From Dactylonectria macrodidyma (taxonomy: Eukaryota > Ascomycota > Sordariomycetes > Hypocreales > Nectriaceae): a stretch of 64,000 nt of DNA. The translations under genes were made by a program, and so were the position numbers. Below the pieces are notes generated by a model that was not told where the DNA came from, searched no databases, and saw nothing but the letters and a program-made list of their open reading frames with translations. The stretch is taken from positions 1,302,001 through 1,366,000 of the forward strand of contig JAGMUV010000012.1 in assembly GCA_020744425.1 (NCBI GenBank). The letters are read 5' to 3'. Below, piece by piece: positions 54,401-64,000 of the stretch (position 1 is the stretch's first letter; each line of letters starts with the position of its first letter).

Positions 54401-54455
54401 TCCATCCACTCTACTTGGCCCAAAAGTGGAGTGGATGTAGTGGTTCCGACCCTTG
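51434..54455 (+). mobile_element. hAT-1 transposon, copy 2
   Basis: 3022 bp, identical in length and in all compared sequence to copy 1, in opposite orientation. Left flank is hAT-B coding sequence, right flank is the piggyBac-like gene (GCGGGCTG). Confidence 0.95.
51791..54275 (+). pseudogene. hAT-1 transposase, broken (copy 2)
   Basis: ATG at 51791 (MSANQPGQPGQ). Nonsense codons are TAG at 51824-51826, TGA at 53232-53234 and TAG at 53244-53246, each one transition from CAG or CGA. The intron 52940-52994 (GTAAGC...AACAG) restores DEINRATTLKL. Domains in order: BED finger (WACKDC...NHLWREH), SFDGWTSRN, TLDNAENND, RCIGHTINLSAKALLF, NDTRW, and the C-terminal SAECERLFSAAG. The C-terminus is acidic. 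Without readthrough no active transposase is made; mobilisation would need another hAT such as hAT-A. Confidence 0.92.
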
Positions 54456-55508
54456 GCGGGCTGTGCCCGTGGCCCCGTGACCTAGCTGCCGGAGCCGAAG
54501 AAAGAGGCCGGGTGAAGAGAAAAGGTTATCGAGAAAGACGTGATGCGTGGAATCCGGCAGCAGATTTACTAGGGCAACAACCACAGCTTGGGTCGGGTTC
54601 AGATAGATCGTACTTCTCTTACGGAACTGCTGCCGGCTCCGCCGTAGCTGTGACCCTTGGAGCCGTCGAGCCGGCCGGACCCCTACGGGTCCGAACTTCC
54701 GGCCCGGCCTGTGCCAAATCCACCGTAGGAAATAGCCCTGTTGGGCCACAACCCACACTTTGAAGCCCGTTGGTGTAGGCTTATTAGGGACAGTTGTTGT
54801 ATCATAGCACCTTCCGAGGTAGCGGACTATGCACTCATCTATAGCGATACAGGTGCCCGGGGAGAAGAAAACGGTAGACATATGCTGTATGTGGTCAGAC
54901 CAGGCATTGACCCGGCTGTAGGTACGGCCGTAGAAGCTTAAGGCGGGCTCCTTATCGATCGTTGTAAAGTCCCAGAGACGAAGATGTCGTGATAGTAGCT
55001 GAAATCGGTCATAAGACATGTAGTCGGTTACTGGGTGATATGAGGTGAATTTCCCGGGTTTGAAAACCTTCCAATAGTCCTTGATCTTTGGTATTATATT
55101 TAATTGCATATAAATTATGATTGCAATCCATATGTAGATTTCGGTAACAGAGGTCGGCTTCCATTTTAACAGCCGAGACCGCGGCTTCAATCTGCGGCGG
55201 CCGGCTTCATGCTGCTGCAAGAGGTAACTGACCCAGCTATTCGTATAGCCGACCCAGCTTTCAACTAGGGAAATAGGTATAAAGGCCTGGAAAAGCAACA
55301 GCGGCTGCTGGGGCAAAGCTGCTATCACGGGAGCCTGGCTTGGAAGGTCCATCGGCTCGAAGTCGTAGCCGCGTTCCGGGTCCGGATTTTCAATTGGCCG
55401 GCACGTATTATCCTCAGGGCGTTCACGGCGGCTGTGATAGTCAACACGGATGAAGCTGTCGTCGTCATACACGTTGACCGCTTGGCTAGGGGGCAGTTGG
55501 GAATCCAT
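54456..55508 (-). pseudogene. piggyBac-like transposase, 3'-truncated
   Basis: Open from the ATG at 55508 through an acidic N-terminus and the DDE_Tnp_1_7 domain. Asp at 224 (AIDECIVRY) and Asp at 327 (VFLDNLFSS) are present. It is cut at GATGTAR by hAT-1 copy 2, losing the third catalytic Asp and the Cys-rich C-terminus. The terminal residues before the stop in this frame are encoded by hAT-1. It resembles but is distinct from the gene at 21329-22707; neither can be completed from the other by simple joining. Confidence 0.88.
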
Positions 55509-55808
55509 AGGGATACAGAGAACGCGTTGTATGAGGAATTGGCTGGTGTTGTTTCTGAACGCGCTCTAGGTCACTCCCTTGTACCGCGGCGCGGCAGGGG
55601 GGGGTGTGGGGCGGCACGGTCAGGTGTAGTCTTACCACACTCAAAGGGGTAGTGGCTGAAGAGCCACCCATGCATAGTAATATCGGCGTGACATCAATCC
55701 GCGAAGGGAAATTCTCAGACCGCGCTTGTTTCTTCTCATTTCATCCCATCTTCAGTGCCAGCGAATTGCGCAGTCAAGCAACAATTTAAATATTGCGAAA
55801 GAGACGAG

Positions 55809-58313
55809 ATGGACCTCGACGATTTGCAGCGATCCAAAACACTCTCAGCCTCCTCCAGCCCCTGCAATGACGACGACCTTGATGTGGTAGATCCCTCAGC
55901 AGAGCAGATTGGTCTGGGAGCGCAAGACTTTGCAAATCTTTCGACCCTCCGAAACGCCCGGAAAAGAGAATATGAAGACGAGGGTTCCAATGGCCCTCCC
56001 AAATCGGCTCGTGTGGAGCGTGTTTATGCCAGGTGGTGCAGCATCCGGCATGATGGTATCACCGAGGTGGACGAATCAAAGATCAAGTGTTTGCTATCTC
56101 AAGACGAGCGGCAAGACGCCAGTCTAATGCGCAACCTCGTTCGGGGATTGGAATTTAGCTCGCTACTGCATCCCCTCATCTTCGACGCTGCGGAATACGA
56201 CGACCCAGAAATCGTTCGATTGCGATCTGTGCCTTATTTTCATGAGCTCTTGGCGGATGCCACGCCCGGGGGATCCAAGTATTCGTCCTTGAGCCACAAG
56301 CAGAAACTCATCGTATCCGTTGGTGTGCGTGACCTATTCTTTGCGGTCTCTAACGGCTCAGCGAGCGAACATGAGAGGCAACTACTCGATGGCATCCTCC
56401 AGATCCTGGACGATCCGGTGGACAAGGTGCAGGTTGATGGCTTGACTATCTCCTTTCACCCCTCTGCCACCTTCAAACTCGCCAAGTATATCGAGGGCCT
56501 GGACGACAGGGTAGGACCCGTCCAAGCCAGACTGTTTGCTCAGATGATGGATATGCCCCGGCTATTTACTGTCTTTGTTGACCCCGCCGAACTGTCATAT
56601 CACAACTTTGAGAACATTGTCCCTTTGGACGCCTGGTTCGAGTCGAAACTAGACGCACAGCGTGAGAACGGCTTATCTCTGTCATTCTCCGACTTGACTC
56701 AGCCACAGGCCAATCGCGAGATGTTTGTTTGCAAGCTGCAAGGCGCCTCTAGTGCCATGCTGAAGGAGATATCATCGCTTGACCTCTATGTACCGCCTTT
56801 AAACAAGGGGATTCGAGGAGGAGATCGATTTATCTTTCATTCTTCTCTTCTCAGCAAAGCCCTTACCGAGGCATTACGATCAAGCGAACTACTGAACGCT
56901 CTCGGAGGAGGCCAGCTAGGCCCATTCTTCGAGTTTCTCAATTATGTCTTCAGGTGCAACAAGTTCTCTCCGAGCGACGCCAACTTTGAGAGCCATCTGG
57001 ACACTCCATACTTCGACAAGGCGCGATCTCACGTTTCCAAGTATACTCTTCTTCTCTATCTGTCACCCAGTCGTAATGACCTTGTTCTACGAGTACAGGA
57101 TGTTGCCTTGAATGAAATTGAGGAAATGACCTGTATTATCTTTGACCAGAAATATGAACACGAGGGCCGGCCGTACTTAGATGGAGATAAGTTGTTTCTG
57201 CGCACTGAACTCATTTTCCAGGACAAGCACCTCCAACACAAGGATAGGATCGCAGAGCTTTTTAGCGAGGCCTGCTATATGACGAGCCAGGGTATTTTCG
57301 ACAAGCAATTGGCATCTTACGCTCACAAGTGCTTTGAACGCGCTAATTCGTTACATTAGGCGATCGAGCAAGAGAAGGCCGAACCTCCCCTATATCTCCA
57401 TAAAACGTTTCGAGGCCTGTCATTCATGACAAACGGCTACAGCTACTGGTTCCCAAGGAAGGGCAACGCTGTTGACGCAAGGGACTGTGCCTTGGTAGCC
57501 ATTCTCGACTATTTCAACTGCAAAGTCAACGGCAGGCCATTTCGTTCCATGTCTTCCTCAGCGACGGTCCGTCTGCTATTTAGCAATAACGACGATATAT
57601 GGGATTTTCTATCTTCCCGTTCTAGCTCCAGCCAGACTCTCCAAAATTTTCGGAGGTTAACGAAGGGTGATGTGGAATCATTAATGCCGAAAGAGCGCGA
57701 CCCAAATAAACCTTTTATCGGGTTACTAGCGGAATGGGATGGAGACCCCGAAGACTTGGAAGACATGGACTTTCCAGAAGATGGAGACGGCTGCTGCCCT
57801 ATGCATTCACATCCGATGTTCAATCCCTGGAAGAACCAAGATGTATTGGAGGTTTACGAGAGCTGCTGCCAATATGCGCGGGACAAGTTGTTTGGATCGC
57901 CAGTCCTAATGCTCAACCAAGAAGTCGTCATCAACGAAGCGAATATCAAACTCATCGGTGACAAGGTGTACTTCTTGCAGGAAACAAATGGCGTGGTACT
58001 GCCGCCGCTCAATTTCGCTGCGTGCTGGGCCGACGAGCCGGAGCCGCCCGCCTTCATCGGGCTCGAGAAAGAAATTGTCGCTCCCACGCTGCTCATCCCA
58101 CCGATCACACTGCATCAACTTCCGCAGGGCTACCAATTAGGCTTGGACTTTTTCCGCAACGACTGGATGGTGCAGGTAGATGATGAGCGGACCATTCCGG
58201 TGCCGAATGTTGCGGAAGACCTAGCAACGGATGAGATTGAATCGGCATATCTTAGCAAAATATCGGAGCCGACTAAGGATATGAAACGATTGTTTGATTA
58301 CTTTGGGAATTGA
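55809..58313 (+). pseudogene. 2-oxoglutarate/Fe(II) oxygenase-like gene with one nonsense codon
   Basis: A single frame of 835 codons from the ATG at 55809 (MDLDDLQRS), interrupted only by TAG at 57357-57359 (codon 517). The middle resembles the prolyl-4-hydroxylase-like oxygenases: His396 and Asp398 (HLDTPY), distal His451 (YEHEGRPY) and a following Arg (KLFLRTEL) fit the Fe and 2-oxoglutarate ligands. The C-terminal 300 residues (from RGLSFMTNGYSYWFP) are conserved-looking but unrecognised. The oxygenase half ends before the stop, so a shortened protein could still fold. The substrate is unknown; a fungal family of large P4Hc proteins is the best guess. Confidence 0.65.
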
Positions 58314-58893
58314 ATGGAAGAGGATGAATCCGACTCTAGAAAAGACATGGAGATATAGCCCAACACTGATCAAGAGTTTAACGCCCGTCAAAATCCGCAC
58401 GGCATCTGCCAGGATGGGGATTTACAAGCAGCGCTCCTAATAGTCCAGACCGTTTGGACTAAAATATGCTGACACCCTCACCGGCGGTGGGGAGGGTGTA
58501 ATACAGTCCGAAGGATGTATCTCTATGACATGATATTTCATTCTAAAAGCTCTGGCTGTTCCCTGGTGCTCCGTGAACCATGCTCCTCTCCTGCGTGCGT
58601 GACTGTGTCCTTTTTTCGCCCTCTCTGTGTACTATAGCGACCTCATCAAGAAAAAGGAGGTTGGAATAGTGGCTGGTCAAGTTGCTGTTGCTTGCGCCGG
58701 TCCTGGTCGCGGACTTTCATCAAAACACCTGCTAATCTGTTAGGACTCATAGAGCCTCAAGCGTGAATAACATGATGGAACTCTACTTGCCATCAGGTAG
58801 CTTCTCATAGTGGAGAGATGCCCGTTCAAATGGGGCATCGATCATTAACCCGTCTAAATTCATTTATTGGTGTTCTCCGAATGTCTGGCATTT
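58314..58893. other. Spacer after the oxygenase gene
   Basis: No gene recognised. It contains the inverted palindromic repeat at 58428-58462. Confidence 0.5.
58428..58462. repeat. Palindromic dispersed repeat, copy 2
   Basis: GCGCTCCTAATAGTCC followed by AGACCGTTTGGACTA, the reverse complement of the block at 3386-3425. Confidence 0.55.
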
Positions 58894-59023
58894 TGATGCG
58901 AATATGTCGCGGAGATCACATAAAGTGAGGTTGTCATGTAGATGTAGAAAGATGGATGACGAGCTAAGACTACAGTTGAGGACGGGAGTATAAGGTCTCC
59001 TTCCTCACGTGATGTTGCATAAA
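58894..59023 (+). repeat. Truncated copy of the 176-bp LTR
   Basis: It follows the LTR at 40282-40457 closely from TGATGCGAATAT to CACGTGATGTTGCAT, then the match ends at about 59023 where Helitron-associated sequence begins. Confidence 0.8.
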
Positions 59024-62000
59024 ATACTTCGAACACCCATTAAGTTGCCAAGGCAAGGGACCTAACGGCTGAATATCCAGCCCGAAGGGGTAAATACCCT
59101 ATACCTGCTATTAAATTCTCCTGGGGGAACCCCCTAGAACCCCCCTTTCAACTGCGGCGGTAACCAGCTGTTAAACCACTTCAAACCTGTAGTCAGGGAG
59201 TTGACTGATGGACATAGGGGTCCCCTTACCACTTCCTGACAGGCCCAATCAACTATATACCGTATATCGAATTTCCCATTTCCCTGTAGCTTATAGGAAA
59301 ACGTCATTTAATCAATGTAGCGTGGTGGATACGGCGGATCGGTCAGCTGTTGAGCCTGACGGCGTTGTTGGTCAGCAAGGCGCATCTTCATCCCTGCCTT
59401 ATAGTTAGCCACAAACGCAGTACGTAGGAAACGCAGGCGTATAAACCTTCCGTGGGCGTGTGGTTATAGAGGCTCTGGCGGTCGAACGGCGCCTCAAGGA
59501 GTAGGCCTTCCAGCGAGGTAACTCGTGAGACGGCAACATAACTAATACCGGCCTGGAAGTCGCGTGTAGCGAGGTCAGTAACTATCTGATCCTTCGTTAG
59601 GCTCTGACATTTGTGAACAGTGATAGCAAATGCCACGATCAGGGGAAACTGCGTACGAGCGCAAGTCTCGTTGCTCACTAGGAAATCACGCGTGACTGGA
59701 AGGATGGGTACGATTTTCCTGCCCTCGTTAGTTGTTAGATACGGCGGTCCATCGTAGCTATCGAAATCCACCATAATAACGGCTGGGGGGTCTTCCCATG
59801 GTTTGGCGCCTGTATTCCAGGCGATATCGTATACAGTACCCTGGGCGCCGTTAACTAGGCCAGCTGGCTGCCATAGATTAGTCGTGAGCATTACCCTGGT
59901 GCCCTTAGCAGCAGGGAACTTATTAGATAGATTGCCAGCGTTGTCGCTTGGCGCCTGCCCCGCGCCGTTGCCCTGATTCTTTGCTTCCACCTGTATTGCC
60001 AGGGCGTTGAGGTGTACCATATGCTCGTAATTATATTCATTAACGCAGGCCTTTGTAGAATACACCCGCAAAGCGGCCCTGAATCTGTCAACCTCGCTCT
60101 GTATTAGCTTGGCCTGTACCCGATTGCTAAGGAGGTTCCAGGACGGTATAGATAACTTAACTTCACGCAGTTCTTACAAGGCCTGACGGAACCGGGCCTG
60201 GTCATCACCAGCCTGGCGCTATACCGTGGTCAGGGAGACAGTGCGGTCAAATAGCCAGTAAGCCACTTGCCCTCTCCTTTCCAACGAAGACAGTCTAGTG
60301 CTAGTCGAATACAGGGGCTTTTGCCGGACTGGTGGTAACTGGAAGAAATCGCCCACAAGTAAGACGCTCACACCACCAAAGAACTCGAGGCTACGTTGTG
60401 GAAAGGCTTGCCGCAGGCGGGAATCGATCCGCGCCAGCTGCTCAAGCCCTAGCATGCTCTTTTCATCGATAACGAGGTATTTGACGTGCCGTAGGCGGGA
60501 CTGAAGGGCGGCTGCGTCGGCTGGGGGAAGGTCGGTAAAAGCACCACCTACTGGGAGGCGTAGCAACGAATGAATAGTGCTGCCTTGTATCTGGTTACTC
60601 GCAACGCCTGTTGGCGCTACGCGGCAAATAGGGCTAGGATTCGGTAGGGCAGCCGCCTGAAGATGGGAGGAAAGCACCTTGATAAGGAAGGACTTGCCTA
60701 TACCACCACCACCGTCAACGTAGAGAAGGATTTGAGTAGGATTTTGCGCCTGGAAGTAGCCCATAAAGGTGTCGTACACGAGCCGTTGTTATGGGTTAAG
60801 CTGGTCACGCCAGTGAGGGCCAAGGACCTCCACATCGTTAGCTATAGAGTGGCTAGCGATAAGGTCTTTCCAGTAGCCGTCTCGAAGTTCCGGATAAGTG
60901 CCCACATGCCGTGTCCAGTCGTAATTAACGTCGATATCGCGGCGGCCAAGTAGGTCAAGACCTTCCTGGGTAAGGGAGTTGTCAAGTAAAAGGGCGGCGA
61001 GGCGAATCCAGTCTTCGTCATCAAATTCCTCCTCCACAGGCAGAGCCTCGTATTGATCCTCTTGAGGCTGTAGTTGAGCCTCTTTTGGCCAGCCGTAATG
61101 GTCATCACCATGACTATAGTGTTACCAACAATGCAAGAAAGCCTCAACGTAGGAACTGAAAAGTTAGCCGTCAAATGTCAGAAGCTCATCAACTCGGCGA
61201 TATGAGTGGTTCAATATTAGCTTTACACAGCAGTAATCTGGCCACTGTTAACCTTCTGGATCAGCATGATAGCGAGGGAAGTAAACTAATACACGAGGCC
61301 TGCCATTAACATTTCCTAGCTGCCATTGCTTCCACTTAGAAGGGTCCCTAGAGCGGAAATTCCAGTATTTGAGGAAGGAAACGTAGGTTAGGTCCTCTAG
61401 GGTTTCTAGGCGTTGACTGTACTTTTCATAGATATTAAAGGTCTCATCAACCTCATCGCCATCTATATATAAGGAGTGGGAATGCCTGTCAGGATGACGG
61501 CAGTCAACATATAGGCAGGTTCGTAAGGCCTCCTATAACAGTAGGCCGAGGAGCAAGTAGCAAACCTCCTGCTTTAAGTAATCCCGCTCAGCAACCAGCT
61601 GATTTAGGAGCTTTGACATGAAGGAAATAAGGGGGTTATGGTCCTTAACCTAGGGCATCAGAGCTTTCCCAATCTGGGCAAAAGACTCACTTTTCTTTTC
61701 CGACTTAGAGCAGTATTTGGCTGCGTAATCGATTACCTGCTGTAGGCTCGTGCAGGGCGAGACATCTGTATTGGCTAGCCATGCAACGGTAAGCAAGCGG
61801 TTGTAGTGGTTAATCTGGCTATCGTTCCGCTCGCCCCTAAAGCTCCAGTGCTTAGAATGAGGAACCTTATCAAGGGAGGCTAGGAGGCGCTGCCCGTAAG
61901 GAAATCCAAAGCAGCACTCTACCTGCTTAGTATGCTTATTAAGCTGCATACAGTAGTTATTGCATCAATAGCGTTGCACGCGGTTGACTACCATTGATAA

Positions 62001-64000
62001 GAACTGAATAGTAAGGGAATACTCCAATAGATTACTGATCACGGAATTCCCTTCCCCAGGCGCCTGTATTCTCTGAGGCTCTAGGTTAACAGCAGATACG
62101 TTATATCCCCAGATATAGGCGAATCGCTCCCGGGACTGATCATTGTCAGGATCTAAGTCTAGAGGGCTATTTAACCAATAGAGGCCGTGGTAGTAACTGG
62201 ACCCCCTGCCCTGCCACTCATAGCAACCCCAAAAGTCCGTTAGGTTAAACTTCTACTTCAGGACAATAGTTCTAAACAGCGTATAACGCTTATAGAAGTG
62301 GTAAGCGGCGATGTAGGCATTATCTCTCAGTAGTTGCCAGGACAGGGCCATCCGGCTCGCCTCAGGAACTGCTTGCCACTCGTGGAATCGAGGCATATGA
62401 CAGTATAGGGATTCCCAGTAGTAATCAGCTGCACTTATAGTAGCGAAAAGGCCAGGCCTGCCTAGATTATAGGCATATGCTTCCAATTCCTTCCTTTGCT
62501 TATACCAATACGGCCGGGTGCCCCTGATTACAGCGGCTTAGCGCATGATCGACTGGATCAGGGCCTGAGCCTCTGGCTCATCAGGCTTAGCCATCGCTTC
62601 TTCTAGGTCAGCGCGCGTAAGGGCTTGACGGCGGCCTTCGTGTTGCTTGACGAAGTAGTTGCTTCGCTTTCTGACCTGCGCACGTAACAGCGTGTTGAGG
62701 GCGACGAAAGGCCACGTCTTATAGCGGGCAAAACGTCCGTCTTGCCATCTCATCGCATGGGCAAGGTAGTCCTGGTACGTGATGCTCCGTAGGCGAGGCT
62801 CCACGAAGTCCGCCTTGCCGTCAGGGTAGAGGGTAGGGAACGCGAGCGTTAACAGCGGCTAGGAACGGTTGAATCAGTCATACGCTCAGGGTCAGGGGTA
62901 CCATGAAGGAATCGGGACTGCAGGGCGTTTAATTCGGTATCAGTAACCTGCAAATTCGGGATGGCTGATGCGTCAGCATCGCTAGGATCCTCTTCTACAG
63001 CCTCCTCAACCGGACCTTAGGGGACCTCGCCGTCAGGTATGTCAGCCACTTAGCAAGCAATGGAAGCAACTATGCTGTCATCAAGAGGAAGCCGTTGCAA
63101 GCGATCCTGCCTCACAACGATATCGCGATAGCCCGGGTAGTGGCGCTATAGGTAATGGAGCCAGGTCAACAGGCATAAGCAGCATACCCGGAAATCGCGA
63201 GCAAACTGCTGCTAGAAGTGAGGGTCGCCCTCCATATTAGGAGGCCGCAGGAGTACGATATCTAGCTCTTCAGGTAGGACTGGGAGCTCTTCAAATAGCC
63301 TACCAACATTGCGAAGGAAGTGGACAACGTGACCGCAGTATTTATATTAAGCACCACGTACCTATAGGACCTTCACGTATACGTGAACCCTAGCAATCAG
63401 CATCTCCTCAACCATTATTAGGCCAGGTAGATTACCGGGGACTTCCCCGAAGTCAAGGTTATTCGCAGCGCTAAAGAAGTAGGGCTCGTTAGGGTTTCTC
63501 TCCCTGTCTCGACTAATGCAGCGGCTGCAGATTTTCAAGCTATTTCTCTTCATTTCGAACCAATGCTCCCGGCAGCGAATGCAACTATGCATCTTCTCGT
63601 CATCCAGGGCGGTATAGAACTCCCGCACAAGCGCCTGATCCTCCTCACTAAGGGCAGGCAAGTTAAGATCCACTGTAAAAGGTGGATCAACGATCTGATC
63701 AAACTGTCGCTCTTGAGGCTCTGGCCGTGGTCGTGGGTTAAAGGTGCCTTAACGTATATAACGGCCGCGGCAATAACCCTGTGGCAATAATGAAGGTGTA
63801 GCAGGGAACGATTCCCGTAGTATAGGCATGCCTAGCACAACAGGAGCCGTTAGAAGAGTGCCTTAAGGAATTGGCATTTAAAGAATCAGCGTGCCCAGAA
63901 CTACTATTAGCAGGCTAAGGGTAGGAGTAATAAGGGAAGGTCCCTCTACCGCGCTTAGGGTAGATAGCCCCAGCAGAGGTCTAGGTAGTCCCTGGAGTGT
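59024..64000 (-). mobile_element. Helitron, decayed, 5' end outside the window
   Basis: Transcribed leftward, so its 3' end lies near 59024, where it interrupts an LTR copy. Two short hairpins lie inside that end: GGCTG/CAGCC at 59067-59082 and GGGGG/CCCCC at 59123-59134. The exact 3' terminus cannot be fixed from one copy. The Rep-helicase gene occupies the rest. Confidence 0.75.
59388..63673 (-). pseudogene. Helitron Rep-helicase protein, broken
   Basis: Fragments in order on the minus strand: a Cys-rich N-terminal region (CIRCREHWFEMKRNSLKICSRC); Helitron-like N domain (LGRPGLFATISAADYYWESL); the HUH region at 62187-62195, EWQGRGSSYYHGLYW, with Tyr where the first His is expected; the two-Tyr motif (DYAAKYCSKSEKK); and a Pif1-type helicase with Walker A GGGGIGKSF, Walker B LVIDEKSM, GDFFQLPPV and C-terminal VHKCQSLTKDQIV and YVAVSRV. 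Many in-frame stops separate them. Rep would nick and join single strands and the helicase would unwind during rolling-circle transposition. This copy is inactive. Confidence 0.88.

Noticed and set aside
57325..57359. A 31-nt intron (GTGCTT...ATTAG) that would remove the stop in the oxygenase-like gene
   Set aside because: It is too short for a fungal intron and its removal shifts the frame, whereas the downstream frame is in phase without splicing.
1..64000. CRISPR arrays, tRNA and rRNA genes, mimp-type miniature elements
   Set aside because: No regularly spaced repeats, no tRNA or rRNA signature and no mimp terminal repeat were recognised on reading; a covariance-model scan was not possible.

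Overview
The window looks like transposon-rich accessory DNA of a filamentous ascomycete, most like Fusarium. This is inferred from introns of about 47-123 bp (GT...AG with CTAAY-type branch sites), fungal protein families (Zn2Cys6 factors, an Flr1/Mdr1-type MFS transporter, an Ayg1-type hydrolase, a SulP-STAS-cNMP transporter) and the mix of transposons (hAT, pogo/Fot-like, piggyBac-like, chromodomain Ty3/gypsy, Helitron). Species cannot be fixed from the sequence alone.

Layout. 0.3-3.0 kb: an intact hAT transposase (hAT-A) with its 3' end. 4.4-5.2 kb: a secreted HD-domain (cyanamide hydratase-like) gene. 5.97-11.1 kb: a 5131-bp DNA transposon with 38-bp inverted repeats, a 5-bp target duplication and three intact genes, one of them a retroviral-type integrase; a solo LTR is nested in it. 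13.1-15.0 kb: an MFS transporter. 15.75-21.33 kb: a decayed chromodomain gypsy element that abuts a 5'-truncated piggyBac gene (to 22.7 kb). 22.7-26.7 kb: a Zn2Cys6 regulator divergent from an Ayg1-like hydrolase. 27.2-37.2 kb: a nest of hAT-B (left part), pogo-1, hAT-1 copy 1, hAT-C and pogo-2. 37.2-41.4 kb: relics (a transposon ORF, a lactate dehydrogenase pseudogene, LTRs). 41.4-45.0 kb: an apparently intact five-exon SulP transporter. 45.6-47.1 kb: scrambled pieces of two transcription-factor genes. 49.2-55.5 kb: hAT-B (right part), hAT-1 copy 2 and a truncated piggyBac gene. 55.8-58.3 kb: a 2-oxoglutarate oxygenase-like gene with one nonsense codon. 59.0-64.0 kb: a decayed Helitron running off the right edge.

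Two results stand out. First, the integrase-type transposon carries a cysteine-rich DUF3716-like protein and a 389-aa protein whose N-terminal motif recurs in a second, broken locus. A diverged uninterrupted copy of its target at 15.28 kb confirms the insertion. Second, two 3022-bp hAT-1 copies lie in opposite orientation 18.4 kb apart. The 8-bp target duplication of one insertion is split between them, and undoing the inversion restores the reading frame of hAT-B. The copies have therefore mediated an inversion that carried the SulP gene with it.

Most elements carry nonsense codons or active-site changes explainable by C-to-T (or G-to-A) transitions, as expected of repeat-induced point mutation. 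hAT-A and the integrase element have intact ORFs. The likely host genes (HD enzyme, MFS, Zn2Cys6 factor, hydrolase, SulP) are open; the oxygenase and the LDH and transcription-factor fragments are broken.
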